From Thalassobaculum_A sp040219615 (GTDB lineage Bacteria > Pseudomonadota > Alphaproteobacteria > Thalassobaculales > Thalassobaculaceae), in the NCBI RefSeq assembly GCF_040219615.1, contig NZ_JAVJSE010000014.1, positions 124,001-188,000 of the forward strand: DNA of 64,000 bases, given 5' to 3'. Under the pieces are notes generated by a model. That model worked only from the letters and a program-made list of their open reading frames with translations, ran no database searches and was not told the origin of the DNA. Position 1 is the first letter of the stretch. Each line of letters opens with the position of its first letter. Of this stretch, positions 8,273 to 17,253 are shown piece after piece. The translations under genes and the position numbers were made by a program.

Positions 8273-9158
8273 CGAGCGGGTTGAAGGCGGCCCAGTTCAG
8301 GTATTTCGCCGAGCCCGCCTCCGAGACCGTCCAGAGCCGGCCGTCGGCGTCGAGGCCCAGGTCCTCGGTCCCGACCGGTGCGGCAAATTCCGCGAGCACG
8401 TCGCCGGTGGCCGGGTCGAGCCGGTAGAGCCTGCCGAACTGGCTGGACGAGGCCGATACCCACAGGGCGCCGTCCGGTCCGGCCGCGGCGCCCTGGGAGC
8501 GGGCGGGGGTCGGGATCTCCCGTGCGATGGCGTCCGGGCCGAGCCCGGCGACCTGGTCGGCGGCGTCGATCGTGTCCAGGGTCACGAACCGCAGAGCGGC
8601 GCCGGCCGTGCGCTTGTACTCGCCGACCCACAGGCCGTCCGCGGTCCCGGCGGCGAACGAGCCGCGCAGCGGGAACCGCAGAGAGACCCGTCGCAGGACG
8701 CCGCGGTCGTGGCGCTGCGGGTCGAACAGGGCGTCGGCGTCGAGCTCGATCAGCGCCCAGGTGTCGGTCAGGAACAGCCGCCCGCCGGCCACCGCCATGC
8801 CGCCGGCGTGGCTGCAGGCGGCCGGTATCTCGGCAGTCCCGGTGTGGGTGCCGGTGGCGGCGTCGAAGCGGTGGATGCGGCAGTCCTGCGGGCCCGCCCG
8901 GTCCTCACGGTAGGCGGCCACCAGGACGCTGCCGCCGAGCACGGTCAGTCCCTGCGGCACGTCGCCGGCATCGAGGTCCGGCAGCCAGATCCGCAGGTCC
9001 ACCGCGTCGGCGTTCGGACCCTCGGTCAGGTCCCGCCCGCTGGCATAGGACGGCGGGGACCCGAGGACCGGCTCCGCAGCCCGCGTGGCGCTGGCCGGTG
9101 CCGCCAGCAGGACGCCGGCTGCGGCGATCGCCCGTACGGCCCGAATCGTCGGTCGCAT
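8241..9158 (-). CDS. Secreted beta-propeller-like protein (SMP-30/gluconolactonase-like fold)
   Basis: A predicted exported protein of about 305 residues. Residues 1-28 form a signal peptide ending 'APASATRAAE'. The rest shows repeated short strands with 'GLTVLGGSVLVAAYR', 'GGMAVAGGRLFLTD', 'GAAAGPDGALWVSAS' and 'EDLGLDADGRLWTV', the pattern of a propeller such as SMP-30, NHL or strictosidine-synthase-like proteins. I cannot assign a substrate, and no catalytic metal site is clear. It starts 2 nt after the PadR-like gene, making it the last gene of the importer operon. An in-frame start at 9185 would overlap that gene, and the signal peptide argues for 9158. Confidence 0.72.
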   Translation of the reverse strand: MRPTIRAVRAIAAAGVLLAAPASATRAAEPVLGSPPSYASGRDLTEGPNADAVDLRIWLPDLDAGDVPQGLTVLGGSVLVAAYREDRAGPQDCRIHRFDAATGTHTGTAEIPAACSHAGGMAVAGGRLFLTDTWALIELDADALFDPQRHDRGVLRRVSLRFPLRGSFAAGTADGLWVGEYKRTAGAALRFVTLDTIDAADQVAGLGPDAIAREIPTPARSQGAAAGPDGALWVSASSSQFGRLYRLDPATGDVLAEFAAPVGTEDLGLDADGRLWTVSEAGSAKYLNWAAFNPLVMRLRPEALR

Positions 9159-9160
9159 GA

Positions 9161-9697
9161 TCAGTTGGAGATGAGATCCCGGCACCAGGCGATACGCCGA
9201 TCGACCTGGTCGATCTCCAGGTCCAGCCAGGCGGCCAGCAGGCCGGCGCCCCGGTCGGCGCGGTCCCGGAGGTCCGTAAGGCGCGCCTTCTCGCCGGCAT
9301 ACATCATCTCGAGCGCCGCCAGCTGTTCCTCGCGATCCTCGTCCGACAGCAGGTCGATGAACCGCAGCTTCAGCGCCAGCACCAGCTTGTTCAGGTCGGA
9401 GACCCCGGGGCGCATGGTCGAGGTGAGGTATTCGGTGAGCGCCGTCCGGCCGGAGTCGGTCAGGCGCAGGACCGCGTTGTCCTCCATCCCGCGGCCGTCG
9501 ACCGGCTCGATCAGGCCTTCGAAGCGCAGCAGCTCGATCGAGGTTCCCAGCAGGTCGAGGGAGGGGCCGACGATCCGGGTCGCGAACTCGCGCACCTCGC
9601 GCGCCAGGTCGCCATAGGGACGGTCACCTTCGGCCAGCAGCCCGAGAGCGGCGAGGCGGATGGCTTCCTTCGGAACCAGGGAATTGTCGCGGTACAT
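9161..9697 (-). CDS. PadR-like winged-helix transcriptional regulator
   Basis: A 178-residue protein whose first 80 residues form a winged helix ('IRLAALGLLAEGDRPYGDLAREV', 'SLDLLGTSIELLRFEGLIEP', wing 'NAVLRLTDSGRTAL'). The remaining 90 residues are alpha-helical and end in 'AAWLDLEIDQVDRRIAWCRDLI', the arrangement of PadR family regulators, which bind DNA as dimers through a C-terminal helix. It lies 72 nt downstream of the last importer permease gene with a terminator-like hairpin between, and abuts the secreted protein gene. A role in controlling the importer or that protein is inferred from position only. Confidence 0.7.
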   Translation of the reverse strand: MYRDNSLVPKEAIRLAALGLLAEGDRPYGDLAREVREFATRIVGPSLDLLGTSIELLRFEGLIEPVDGRGMEDNAVLRLTDSGRTALTEYLTSTMRPGVSDLNKLVLALKLRFIDLLSDEDREEQLAALEMMYAGEKARLTDLRDRADRGAGLLAAWLDLEIDQVDRRIAWCRDLISN

Positions 9698-9724
9698 GTC
9701 GGCCTCCGGGCGTCGTGCCCACCC

Positions 9725-9748
9725 AAAAGGTGAGGCCTCGGAGGCCTC
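9725..9748 (-). terminator. Intrinsic terminator-like hairpin after the permease gene
   Basis: Read on the minus strand, a 7-bp perfect stem (GAGGCCT/AGGCCTC) with a CCG loop is followed by ACC and TTTT. It lies just downstream of the PotC-like stop at 9770 and would end or attenuate transcription of the importer before the PadR-like gene. The short T run makes termination probably incomplete. Confidence 0.5.
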
Positions 9749-9769
9749 TTGTCCAGGGTGTCCGCCGCC

Positions 9770-10633
9770 TCAGTAGGTGACGCCGCGCAGCCGCTCGTTG
9801 CGCCGCCGCAGCAACTCGATGGTCGCCAGCAGCACGGTCGACAGGCAGATCAGCAGCGTCGCCACGGCCAGGATGGTCGGGCTGATCTGCTCGCGGATGC
9901 CGGCCCACATCTGGCGCGGAATCGTGCGCTGCTCGAAGCCGGCCATGAACAGCACCACCACCACCTCGTCGAACGAGGTGACGAAGGCGAACAGCGCGCC
10001 GGAGATCACCCCCGGCAGGATCAGCGGCATGATCACCTTGAAGAAGGTGGTGACCGAATCGGCGCCCAGGCTGTTCGAGGCCCGGATCAGGTTCCTGTCG
10101 AATCCGACCAGAGTGGCGGTGACCGTGATCACCACGAACGGCGTGCCCAGCGCCGCATGCGCCAGGATCACCCCGGCAAAGGTGTGGGTCAGTGCATAGT
10201 CGCTGCCGAACGGGGCCGAGTAGAAAAAGAACATCGCCGCCGCCGAGATGATCAGCGGCACGATCATCGGCGAGATCAGCACCGCCATCAGCATCCGCTT
10301 GAACGGCAGTTCGGCTCGCGACAGGCCGAGTGCGGCGACGGTCCCGAAGGCGGTGGCCAGGATGGTGGCCGCGAAGCCGATGATGAAGCTGTTCTTGATC
10401 GAGTGCAGCCACTGCTCGTTGTTGACGATGTCCGCGTACCAGCGCAGCGAGAAGGCGCTCGGCTTCAGGGCCAGCATCTCGGGCGTGAAGGTGAAGTAGG
10501 GCTCGGCGTTGAACGACAGCGGGATGATCACCAGGATCGGCGCGATCAGGAAGAAGAAGATCGCCGCGCAGATGATCCGGTAGGCGTAGTACCAGATGCG
10601 CTCGACCGGGCCCGCATAGCTTGGAACAGCCAT
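9770..10633 (-). CDS. ABC transporter permease, PotC-like
   Basis: A 287-residue inner-membrane permease with six hydrophobic segments. The cytoplasmic EAA loop is recognisable around 'IRASNSLGADSVTTFFKVIMPLILPGV', the contact for the ATPase. It matches the PotC half of spermidine/putrescine-type importers, a family that also contains importers for other cationic or amino-acid-like compounds. The start has GAGGAAG 5 nt before the ATG and lies 10 nt after the PotB-like stop, so the two permeases are co-translated. Confidence 0.9.
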   Translation of the reverse strand: MAVPSYAGPVERIWYYAYRIICAAIFFFLIAPILVIIPLSFNAEPYFTFTPEMLALKPSAFSLRWYADIVNNEQWLHSIKNSFIIGFAATILATAFGTVAALGLSRAELPFKRMLMAVLISPMIVPLIISAAAMFFFYSAPFGSDYALTHTFAGVILAHAALGTPFVVITVTATLVGFDRNLIRASNSLGADSVTTFFKVIMPLILPGVISGALFAFVTSFDEVVVVLFMAGFEQRTIPRQMWAGIREQISPTILAVATLLICLSTVLLATIELLRRRNERLRGVTY

Positions 10634-10643
10634 CGTCGCTTCC

Positions 10644-11909
10644 TCACCCGAGCTTCATGTTGTCGATGCCGACGATGCGGTCGTACAGCCAGTACAGGGC
10701 CAGCACGCCGGCGAGCAGGATCGTGCCGAGCGCGGCCGCGAGGCCCCAGTTCAGCGACTTCTGCATGTGGTAGGCGATGAAGTTCGAGATCAGCTGGCCG
10801 TCCTGGCCGCCGACCAGAGCGGGCGTGATGTAGTAGCCGATCGCCAGGATGAACACGAGAATCGAGCCGGCGCCGACGCCGGGCACGGTCTGCGGCATGT
10901 AGACCCGGACGAAGGCGACGACGGGATTGGCGCCGAGCGAGCGGGCGGCCCGCAGATAGCTCGGCGAGATCGTCTTCATGACCGAGTACAGCGGCAGCAC
11001 CATGAACGGCATCAGGATGTGGGTCATCGCGATGACCGTGCCGGTCATGTTGTAGATCATGGTGATCCGGTTGTCGTCGCTGATGACGCCGAGCCAGACC
11101 AGGGTGTCGTTGATCACGCCGTTGGTCTGCAGCAGCACGATCCAGGACGTCGTCCGGACCAGCAGCGAGGTCCAGAACGGCAGCAGCACCAGGATCAGCA
11201 GCAGGTTGCCCTTGCCGGCCGGCAGGACCGCCAGCAGGTGGGCGATCGGGTAGGACAGGATCAGGCAGCAGAGCGTGACGCCGAGCGAGACGTAGATGGT
11301 CTTCAGGAACAGCTGGACGTAGATCTGCTTCCATTCCGGCTGCATGACCACGTTGCCGTTCTCGTCGTAGGTCCGGTCGACGGCGTTCAGGTAGTAGCTG
11401 AACGTGGTCGGCGGCGACAGCAGCTGGATGACCTTCCAGGTCGACGTCTCGCCCCAGTCCTTGTCGATGGCGATCAGAGCTTCCTTGTAGGGGGCGCTCT
11501 TGACGCGGTCGATCCGGCGCTGGGTCTTGTTGAACAGGGATCGGAACCCGCTGTCCTCGAAGTTCAGGCGGCCTGCCATGCGGCCGATGTCCCGGCGCTT
11601 GCCCTCGTCGGCCAGTTCCTTCGCCAGGGCCGCGAACACCGCCTCCGGCGGCAGGTCGGTGCCGTCCCACTCCGCCAGCAGTGCGGCGGTCTCGGGGATG
11701 GCCGCCTGGACCTCTGGATTCGACACGCTGCGCGCCAGCATGTCCACGATGGGGATGATGAAGGTGACGAGGATGAAGACCACGAGCGGCGCTACCAGCA
11801 TCAGCGCGCGCATCTTGCTGCGGCGGGTTGCCCGGGCCAGCGCCTGCTTGAGCGGCGTCCCGTCGGCGGTGGTCAGGATCGGCCCGGCCGTCTCGGTCAA
11901 TTGCGCCAT
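10644..11909 (-). CDS. ABC transporter permease, PotB-like, with large periplasmic insert
   Basis: A permease of 421 residues, about 130 longer than typical PotB. The first membrane helix (about 33-55, 'LVAPLVVFILVTFIIPIVD') is followed by roughly 150 hydrophilic residues, helical and charged, before the second hydrophobic segment near 'IYVSLGVTLCCLILSYP'. The EAA loop is 'RAARSLGANPVVAFVRVYMP'. I start at ATG 11909 (AAGGG 6 nt upstream) rather than at the upstream GTG at 11933. The insert would sit outside the membrane near the binding-protein docking site. Co-operonic with the PotC-like gene. Confidence 0.9.
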   Translation of the reverse strand: MAQLTETAGPILTTADGTPLKQALARATRRSKMRALMLVAPLVVFILVTFIIPIVDMLARSVSNPEVQAAIPETAALLAEWDGTDLPPEAVFAALAKELADEGKRRDIGRMAGRLNFEDSGFRSLFNKTQRRIDRVKSAPYKEALIAIDKDWGETSTWKVIQLLSPPTTFSYYLNAVDRTYDENGNVVMQPEWKQIYVQLFLKTIYVSLGVTLCCLILSYPIAHLLAVLPAGKGNLLLILVLLPFWTSLLVRTTSWIVLLQTNGVINDTLVWLGVISDDNRITMIYNMTGTVIAMTHILMPFMVLPLYSVMKTISPSYLRAARSLGANPVVAFVRVYMPQTVPGVGAGSILVFILAIGYYITPALVGGQDGQLISNFIAYHMQKSLNWGLAAALGTILLAGVLALYWLYDRIVGIDNMKLG

Positions 11910-12012
11910 CGCCTGCCCTTGGCTCCCGATCACCTGAAAATGGACGAATGAAAGAGGTCGTCAATCCAACAAGGGTGGGGCGGAGCGCCGCCGGCACTCC
12001 GCCCCGGATCGA

Positions 12013-13083
12013 TCAGCTGGCGAGCCAGGCGTTGAAGCGCTCGTTCAGCTCGTCGCCGTAGTCGGCCCAGAACTCGAAATCGTTCTGCAGCGGGTTCTTG
12101 AAGTTACCCGGAGCCGTCGGCATGTGCGGCTGCATTTCCGGCAGGACCTTCGGGAACGACGACTTGCGGACGGGACCGTAGGAGATCCACTTGGCCTGGT
12201 CGGCGAGGCGCTGGGTGTCGGTGGAGAACTTGATGAACTCCCACGCCCGAGCCTTGTTCTTCGCGCCGCGCGGGATCGCCCACAGGTCGAGATCCCAGAC
12301 CTGGCCGTCCCAGACGATCTCGAACGGCTTCTTCTCGTTGGCGATCGCGTTGAACAGGCGGCCGTTGTAGGCGGTGGTCATGACGACTTCGCCGTCGGCC
12401 AGGAGCTGCGGCGGCTGCGCGCCGGCCTCCCACCAGATCGTGTCGTTCTTGATGGTCGCCAGCTTGGCGAACGCACGCTCGACACCCTTCGGGGTCGCCA
12501 GGGTCTCGTAGACCTTGTCCGCCGGCACGCCGTCGGCCATCAGCGCGAACTCGAGGTTGGCCTTCGGGGTCTTGCGCATGCCGCGCTTTCCCGGGAACTT
12601 CTTCAGGTCGAAGAAGTCGGCGATGGTCGTCGGGCCTTCCTTGAACTTGGTCTTGTCGTAGGCATAGACGGTCGACCACACGATGGTGGCGACGGAGCAC
12701 TCGTGCACGGCGCCCTGGATGAAGTCCTGGGCCGCAGGAGTGCCGTCGTCGCCCTTCGGCAGGTCGGCGGTGTCGAGCACCTCGAGAATGCCCTCGTCGC
12801 AGCCGCGGACCGCGTCCGACAACTCGACGTCGACCAGGTCCCAGGTGACGTTGCCGGCCTCGACCTGCGCCCGGATCTCGGCGAGACCGCCGTTGTAGTC
12901 TTCGGAATTCAAGGTGTCGCCGGTCTTCGCCATCCACGGCTTGTGATAGGCCTCGAGCTGGCTCTTGGTGTAGGCGCCGCCCCACGACACGATCGTCAAC
13001 GTCTCGGCCGACGCCGCCCCGGCGAAGCCGAACGCGGCCATGCCGATGGCCGCGACCCCCGCGCTCTTCAGCAGATGTCTCAT
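12013..13083 (-). CDS. ABC transporter periplasmic substrate-binding protein, PotD-like
   Basis: A 356-residue exported binding protein. The signal peptide covers about residues 1-26 and ends 'FAGAASAE'. The mature protein begins 'TLTIVSWGGAYTKSQ', typical of the polyamine/iron/thiamine-type family 1 binding proteins (PotD/PotF/AfuA). Several aromatic residues near 'TIVWSTVYAYDK' and 'NDTIWWEAGAQPPQLL' could line a cation site. GGGAGA precedes the ATG. The dehydrogenase encoded divergently beyond potA suggests a methylated-amine ligand rather than spermidine, which is an inference from context. Confidence 0.9.
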   Translation of the reverse strand: MRHLLKSAGVAAIGMAAFGFAGAASAETLTIVSWGGAYTKSQLEAYHKPWMAKTGDTLNSEDYNGGLAEIRAQVEAGNVTWDLVDVELSDAVRGCDEGILEVLDTADLPKGDDGTPAAQDFIQGAVHECSVATIVWSTVYAYDKTKFKEGPTTIADFFDLKKFPGKRGMRKTPKANLEFALMADGVPADKVYETLATPKGVERAFAKLATIKNDTIWWEAGAQPPQLLADGEVVMTTAYNGRLFNAIANEKKPFEIVWDGQVWDLDLWAIPRGAKNKARAWEFIKFSTDTQRLADQAKWISYGPVRKSSFPKVLPEMQPHMPTAPGNFKNPLQNDFEFWADYGDELNERFNAWLAS

Positions 13084-13233
13084 TGTTGTCAGTCTCCCTG
13101 ATCTATGCCGGCACCGCCGGCGATTCCCCCTGTAGGCGGCTCCCGGGCGTCGATTGGGGGATGCGACGGTCCCGGGGCCCTCGACAGATCGCGCGATACC
13201 CGCTTCGGCGCACGCGACCTTCGTTCAAGTGAA

Positions 13234-14322
13234 TCAGGCGTCGAGCGCCCGACAGTCCTCCATGGCCCAGCCGACGCGGACTTCCGCGCCTCGGGCCAGA
13301 GCCGCGTGCCCGTGCGCGTTGGGCACCTTGACGATGAACTCGTCGTCGCCGCAGGTGCTGACCCGCGCGCGAATGTGGTCGCCGAGATAGATCAGCTCCT
13401 CGACCTTCGCGTCGAAGATGTTCGGCAAGGTTCCGTCTTCCGGGTTCAGCGTGACCCGCTCGGGGCGCAGCGAGAGCGTGGTGTCGGAGCCGCGGCCGGC
13501 GTGGTTGACGCTGACCGCCCGGATGACACGGCCGTCGACCCGGACGGCGCAATGGGTGCCGTCGTCCTCCTCGACCTTGCCGAGCAGCCGGTTGTTCTCG
13601 CCGATGAACTGGGCGACGAAGGCGTTCTCGGGCCGCTCGTAAAGGTCCGCCGGCGTCGCCAGCTGCTGGACACGGCCGTCGTTGAACACGGCGATCCGGT
13701 CCGACATCGTGAGGGCTTCGGACTGGTCGTGGGTGACGTACACCACGGTCGTCCCGAGCCGCTCGTGAATGTGCTTGATCTCGTACTGCATCTGCTCGCG
13801 CAGATTCTTGTCGAGCGCGCCCAGCGGCTCGTCCATCAGCACCAGGTCGGGCTCGAACACCAGGGCCCGGGCCAGGGCCACGCGCTGCTGCTGCCCCCCC
13901 GAGAGCTGTCCGGGCCGCCGGCCGCCGAAGGCCCCCAGCTCGACCATGTCCAGGGCGCGTTGCACCTTGGTCTCGATTTCCGCCTTCGAGAGCTTTCGCA
14001 CCTCGAGCGGGAACGCCAGATTCTCGGCCACCGTCATGTGCGGAAACAAGGCGTAGTTCTGGAACACCATGCCGATGCCGCGCTTGTGCGGAGGCACGTT
14101 GTTCAGTTCCTTGTTGCCCAGCATGATCCGACCCTCGGTCGGCGTCTCGAAGCCGGCGAGCATCATCAGGCAGGTGGTCTTGCCGGACCCGGAAGGTCCG
14201 AGCATCGTAACGAATTCACCCGCTTCGATGTCTAGGTTGAGATCCTTAACGACGAGTATCACACCGTCGTAGGTTTTCTGGACCTCCGAGAATTGGACGA
14301 ACGGCGTCTTATTCTCCGCCAT
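13234..14322 (-). CDS. ABC transporter ATP-binding protein, PotA-like
   Basis: The 362-residue ATPase of the importer. Walker A is 'GPSGSGKTT', the signature is 'LSGGQQQRVALARAL', Walker B is 'LVLMDEPLGALD' and the H-loop follows in 'VYVTHDQSEAL'. A C-terminal TOBE domain (about 270-360, 'HCAVRVDGRVIRAVSVNHAG', 'LSLRPERVTLN') is usual for PotA/MalK-type proteins. I start at the Met of 'MAENKTP'; an in-frame ATG five codons upstream (14337) is possible. It is the first gene of the minus-strand operon, with a 150-nt gap before the binding-protein gene. Confidence 0.93.
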   Translation of the reverse strand: MAENKTPFVQFSEVQKTYDGVILVVKDLNLDIEAGEFVTMLGPSGSGKTTCLMMLAGFETPTEGRIMLGNKELNNVPPHKRGIGMVFQNYALFPHMTVAENLAFPLEVRKLSKAEIETKVQRALDMVELGAFGGRRPGQLSGGQQQRVALARALVFEPDLVLMDEPLGALDKNLREQMQYEIKHIHERLGTTVVYVTHDQSEALTMSDRIAVFNDGRVQQLATPADLYERPENAFVAQFIGENNRLLGKVEEDDGTHCAVRVDGRVIRAVSVNHAGRGSDTTLSLRPERVTLNPEDGTLPNIFDAKVEELIYLGDHIRARVSTCGDDEFIVKVPNAHGHAALARGAEVRVGWAMEDCRALDA

Positions 14323-14612
14323 AGTCCCCCATACCATCCTCTGTCGACGGCTCCGCGCTCCCTGTCGCTGGCCGTCCTCGTTCGGTGGAGTATTTCCCCA
14401 CCCCCGTTTGCGCGAAGCCTAGATCAACCCCGCCACTGGTGTAAACCCACGGTTTTTGCGGCGCACAACAAGGGTGACACCGTCGCTGCATGGCCTTTGC
14501 GCTGAATGCGACACGCCGTCGTCGCGTTTCGGCACGGGCCCGGCGGCGATTTCGTCACTCTGTCCCCGAGCGGCCGGAGGCCGCGCCAGCGCATGCGTCG
14601 AGGGGACGGGAC
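14323..14612. promoter_or_regulatory. Divergent control region between importer and dehydrogenase
   Basis: A 290-nt spacer between the start of the PotA-like gene (-) and the dehydrogenase gene (+). Shared control of uptake and catabolism would act here. The centre ('GTAAACCCACGGTTTTTGCGG') is the only AT-leaning part, and I see no confident promoter boxes or operator palindrome. AGGGGA lies about 8 nt before the dehydrogenase ATG. Confidence 0.4.
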
Positions 14613-17054
14613 ATGAAGGATACGGCTCGGGTCGTGGTGATCGGCGGCGGCGTCGTCGGCGTGAGCGCCCTGTACCACCTGGCCAAGCGCGGCTGGTCCG
14701 ACGTGGTGCTGCTGGAGCGCACCGAGCTGACCGCCGGCTCGACCTGGCACGCCGCCGGCCTGCTGCCGCTGTTCAACATGAGCTACTCGGTCGGCCAGCT
14801 CCACCAGTACTCGGTCGAGCTTTACAAGAAACTTGAAGCGGAAACCGGCCAGGACGTCAGCTTCCACGGTGTCGGCAATTTGCGGCTGGCCACCAACCGC
14901 GACCGGATGGACGAGTACCGGAACTACCAGTGTACCGCCGAGACCATCGGCGTGGAGTGCCACCTGATCGGGGTCGACGAGATCCGCCGGCTGTGGCCGC
15001 TGATCAACGACGAGGGCCTGGTCGGCGCGCTCTGGCACCCGACCGACGGCCACATCGCGCCGGTCGATGTCACCATGGCGATGGCCAGGGGCGCCCGCAA
15101 CCATGGCGGGACGATCTACCAGCACACCGAGGTGACCGGCATCGAGCGCGACAACAACGAGTGGGCCGTGCACACCACCAAGGGCTCGATCCGGTGCGAG
15201 CACGTGGTGTCCGCCACCGGCAACTACGCGCGCCAGACCGCGCTGATGGTCGGGCTGCAGATCCCGGCGATTCCGGTCGAGCACCAGTACATCGTCACCG
15301 ACGTCGATCCGACCCTGAAGGCCTATCGCGAGGCCGGCAATCCGGAGCTGCCGGTGCTGCGCGAATCCGACAGCCAGTACTATTTCCGCGAGGAGCGGAT
15401 GGGCTGGATTCTCGGACCGTACGAGCGGCACGCCCCGGCCTGCTTCGTGGACGGCGTTCCGTCGACCTTCGAGAAGGATCTGTTCCCGGGCGACCTCGAG
15501 CGCCTGATGCCGCATGTCGAGGCCTGCCTGAACCGGGTCCCGTCGTTCGAGAGCGCCGGCATCAAGGATATCGTCAACGGCCCGATCTCCTATACCCCCG
15601 ACGGCAACCCGATGGTCGGCCCGGCGTTCGGGCTGCCGAACTTCTGGCTGTCCGAGGGCCACAGCTTCGGCGTGACCGCGGCCGGGGGAGCGGGCTGGCA
15701 GCTCGCCAACTGGATCGTCGACGGCGAGCCGTCGGTCGACATGATCGGCGTCGACCCGCGCCGCTTCGGCGTGGTCTCCAAGCACTTCGCCAGGATCAAG
15801 AACGAGGAGGCGTACGAGCACGTCTTCTTCAACCATTTCCCGATGGAGGAGCGGCCGGCCGGCCGCCCGGCCAAGACGACCCCGGCCTACGACCGCCTGG
15901 ACAAGGCGGGGGCGGTCTGGGGCGCGCGCTTCGGCTGGGAGCGCCCGAACTGGTTCGCGCCAGCCGGGATCGAGCGTGCCGACGTCTACTCGTTCCGCCG
16001 CTCGAACTGGTTCGAGCATGTCGGCAACGAGGTCCGGACCATGCGCGAGCGGGTCGGGGTGATCGAACTGTCGTCCTTCGCGAAATACGAGGTCGAGGGA
16101 CCCGGTGCGCGCGGGTGGCTGGACCGGATGGTCGCGAACGCGATTCCCAAGGGCGTCGGCCGCATGAGCCTGAGCCACGCGCTCAACCCGTCCGGCTCGA
16201 TCCGGTCCGAGTTCACCATCACCCGCATGGCCGACGGCCCGTGGGGCGAGCGCTTCTACCTGGTCGGTCCCGGCGCCGGCCACGACTACGACTGGGACTT
16301 CCTGCAGAAGACCCTGCCGCGCGACGGCTCGGTGTATCTGAAGGACGTCACCACCCAGTACGGCGTGCTGGTGCTGGCCGGGCCGGGCTCGCGCAGGGTG
16401 CTGGAGAAGCTGGCCGATGCCGACGTCACCAACGAGGCGTTCAAGTGGCTGACCATGCAGGAGATCCCGGTCGGCTACTGCCCGAACGTCCGGGCGCTGC
16501 GGGTGAACTTCGTCGGCTCGCTGGGCTGGGAGCTGCACCATCCGATCGAGTACCAGGCGCATCTGTACGACGCGCTGATGGCGGCCGGCCGGGAGTACGA
16601 CATCGGGCTGGTCGGCATGCGGGCGATGGACTCGATGCGCCTGGAGAAGAGCTACCGGCTGTGGGGCACCGACCTGAATGCCGAGAACTCGGTCCTGGAA
16701 GCCGGGCTGGGCCGCTTCGTCAGGTTGAACAAGGGCGAGTTCACCGGGCGCGAGGCGCTGGTCCGCCAGCAGGCCGACGGCGTGCCGAACACCTACTGCA
16801 CGATCGAGATCGACGCGGACGACGCCGACAGCTTCGGCAACGAGCCGGTGTTCATGGACGACCAGGTGGTCGGCCGCGGCACTGCCGGCGGCTTCGGCCA
16901 TCACGTCGGGAAGTCGCTGATGCTGGGCTACGTGAAGACCGAATTCGCCGAGATCGGCCGCGAATGCCAGGTCCGGCTGATGGGCGAGCTGCGCCCGGCC
17001 CGGATCGTGCCGGAAAGCCCCTACGACCCGGACAACGAGGCGCTCAGGGGGTAG
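14613..17054 (+). CDS. FAD-dependent oxidoreductase-GcvT fusion (sarcosine/dimethylglycine dehydrogenase-like)
   Basis: An 813-residue enzyme. The N-terminal DAO-type FAD domain has the dinucleotide motif 'VIGGGVVGVSALYHLA' (about 9-24) and 'GSTWHAAGL', whose His46 corresponds to the residue that covalently binds FAD in dimethylglycine dehydrogenase. From about residue 440 comes a GcvT-like folate-binding domain ('SSFAKYEVEGPGARGWLDRM', 'GWELHHPIEYQAHLYDAL', 'RAMDSMRLEKSYRLWG') with its C-terminal barrel. The family removes N-methyl groups from methylated glycines and passes formaldehyde to tetrahydrofolate. Which substrate is used here is not readable. Length fits the family. The divergent PotABCD-type importer probably supplies the substrate. 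Confidence 0.88.
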   Translation: MKDTARVVVIGGGVVGVSALYHLAKRGWSDVVLLERTELTAGSTWHAAGLLPLFNMSYSVGQLHQYSVELYKKLEAETGQDVSFHGVGNLRLATNRDRMDEYRNYQCTAETIGVECHLIGVDEIRRLWPLINDEGLVGALWHPTDGHIAPVDVTMAMARGARNHGGTIYQHTEVTGIERDNNEWAVHTTKGSIRCEHVVSATGNYARQTALMVGLQIPAIPVEHQYIVTDVDPTLKAYREAGNPELPVLRESDSQYYFREERMGWILGPYERHAPACFVDGVPSTFEKDLFPGDLERLMPHVEACLNRVPSFESAGIKDIVNGPISYTPDGNPMVGPAFGLPNFWLSEGHSFGVTAAGGAGWQLANWIVDGEPSVDMIGVDPRRFGVVSKHFARIKNEEAYEHVFFNHFPMEERPAGRPAKTTPAYDRLDKAGAVWGARFGWERPNWFAPAGIERADVYSFRRSNWFEHVGNEVRTMRERVGVIELSSFAKYEVEGPGARGWLDRMVANAIPKGVGRMSLSHALNPSGSIRSEFTITRMADGPWGERFYLVGPGAGHDYDWDFLQKTLPRDGSVYLKDVTTQYGVLVLAGPGSRRVLEKLADADVTNEAFKWLTMQEIPVGYCPNVRALRVNFVGSLGWELHHPIEYQAHLYDALMAAGREYDIGLVGMRAMDSMRLEKSYRLWGTDLNAENSVLEAGLGRFVRLNKGEFTGREALVRQQADGVPNTYCTIEIDADDADSFGNEPVFMDDQVVGRGTAGGFGHHVGKSLMLGYVKTEFAEIGRECQVRLMGELRPARIVPESPYDPDNEALRG

Positions 17055-17110
17055 CTTCTCCTCTTTCGTACCCGAGGGCTGACGCTCCAGAGTCAGGCAT
17101 GGTTTGGCTT

Positions 17111-17139
17111 GGCGGCGTTGCGGTGGCGACAACGCCGCC
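17111..17139. repeat. Perfect 10-bp inverted repeat
   Basis: GGCGGCGTTG at 17111-17120 pairs exactly with CAACGCCGCC at 17130-17139 around a 9-nt loop. It lies 57 nt after the dehydrogenase stop. No T run follows on either strand, so it is more likely a REP-type or mRNA 3'-protecting hairpin, or a rho-assisted end, than a classical intrinsic terminator. Confidence 0.5.
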
Positions 17140-17253
17140 CTACAAGGAGTTGGGTGCCAGCTTGGTCGGCGGTGGGAGCCAACCCTCATGCGCGTTCGCT
17201 TCCACTTTGGGAGACGCGTGGGCCGGGCTGCGCGTGTTCAAAGTGAGGCATCG

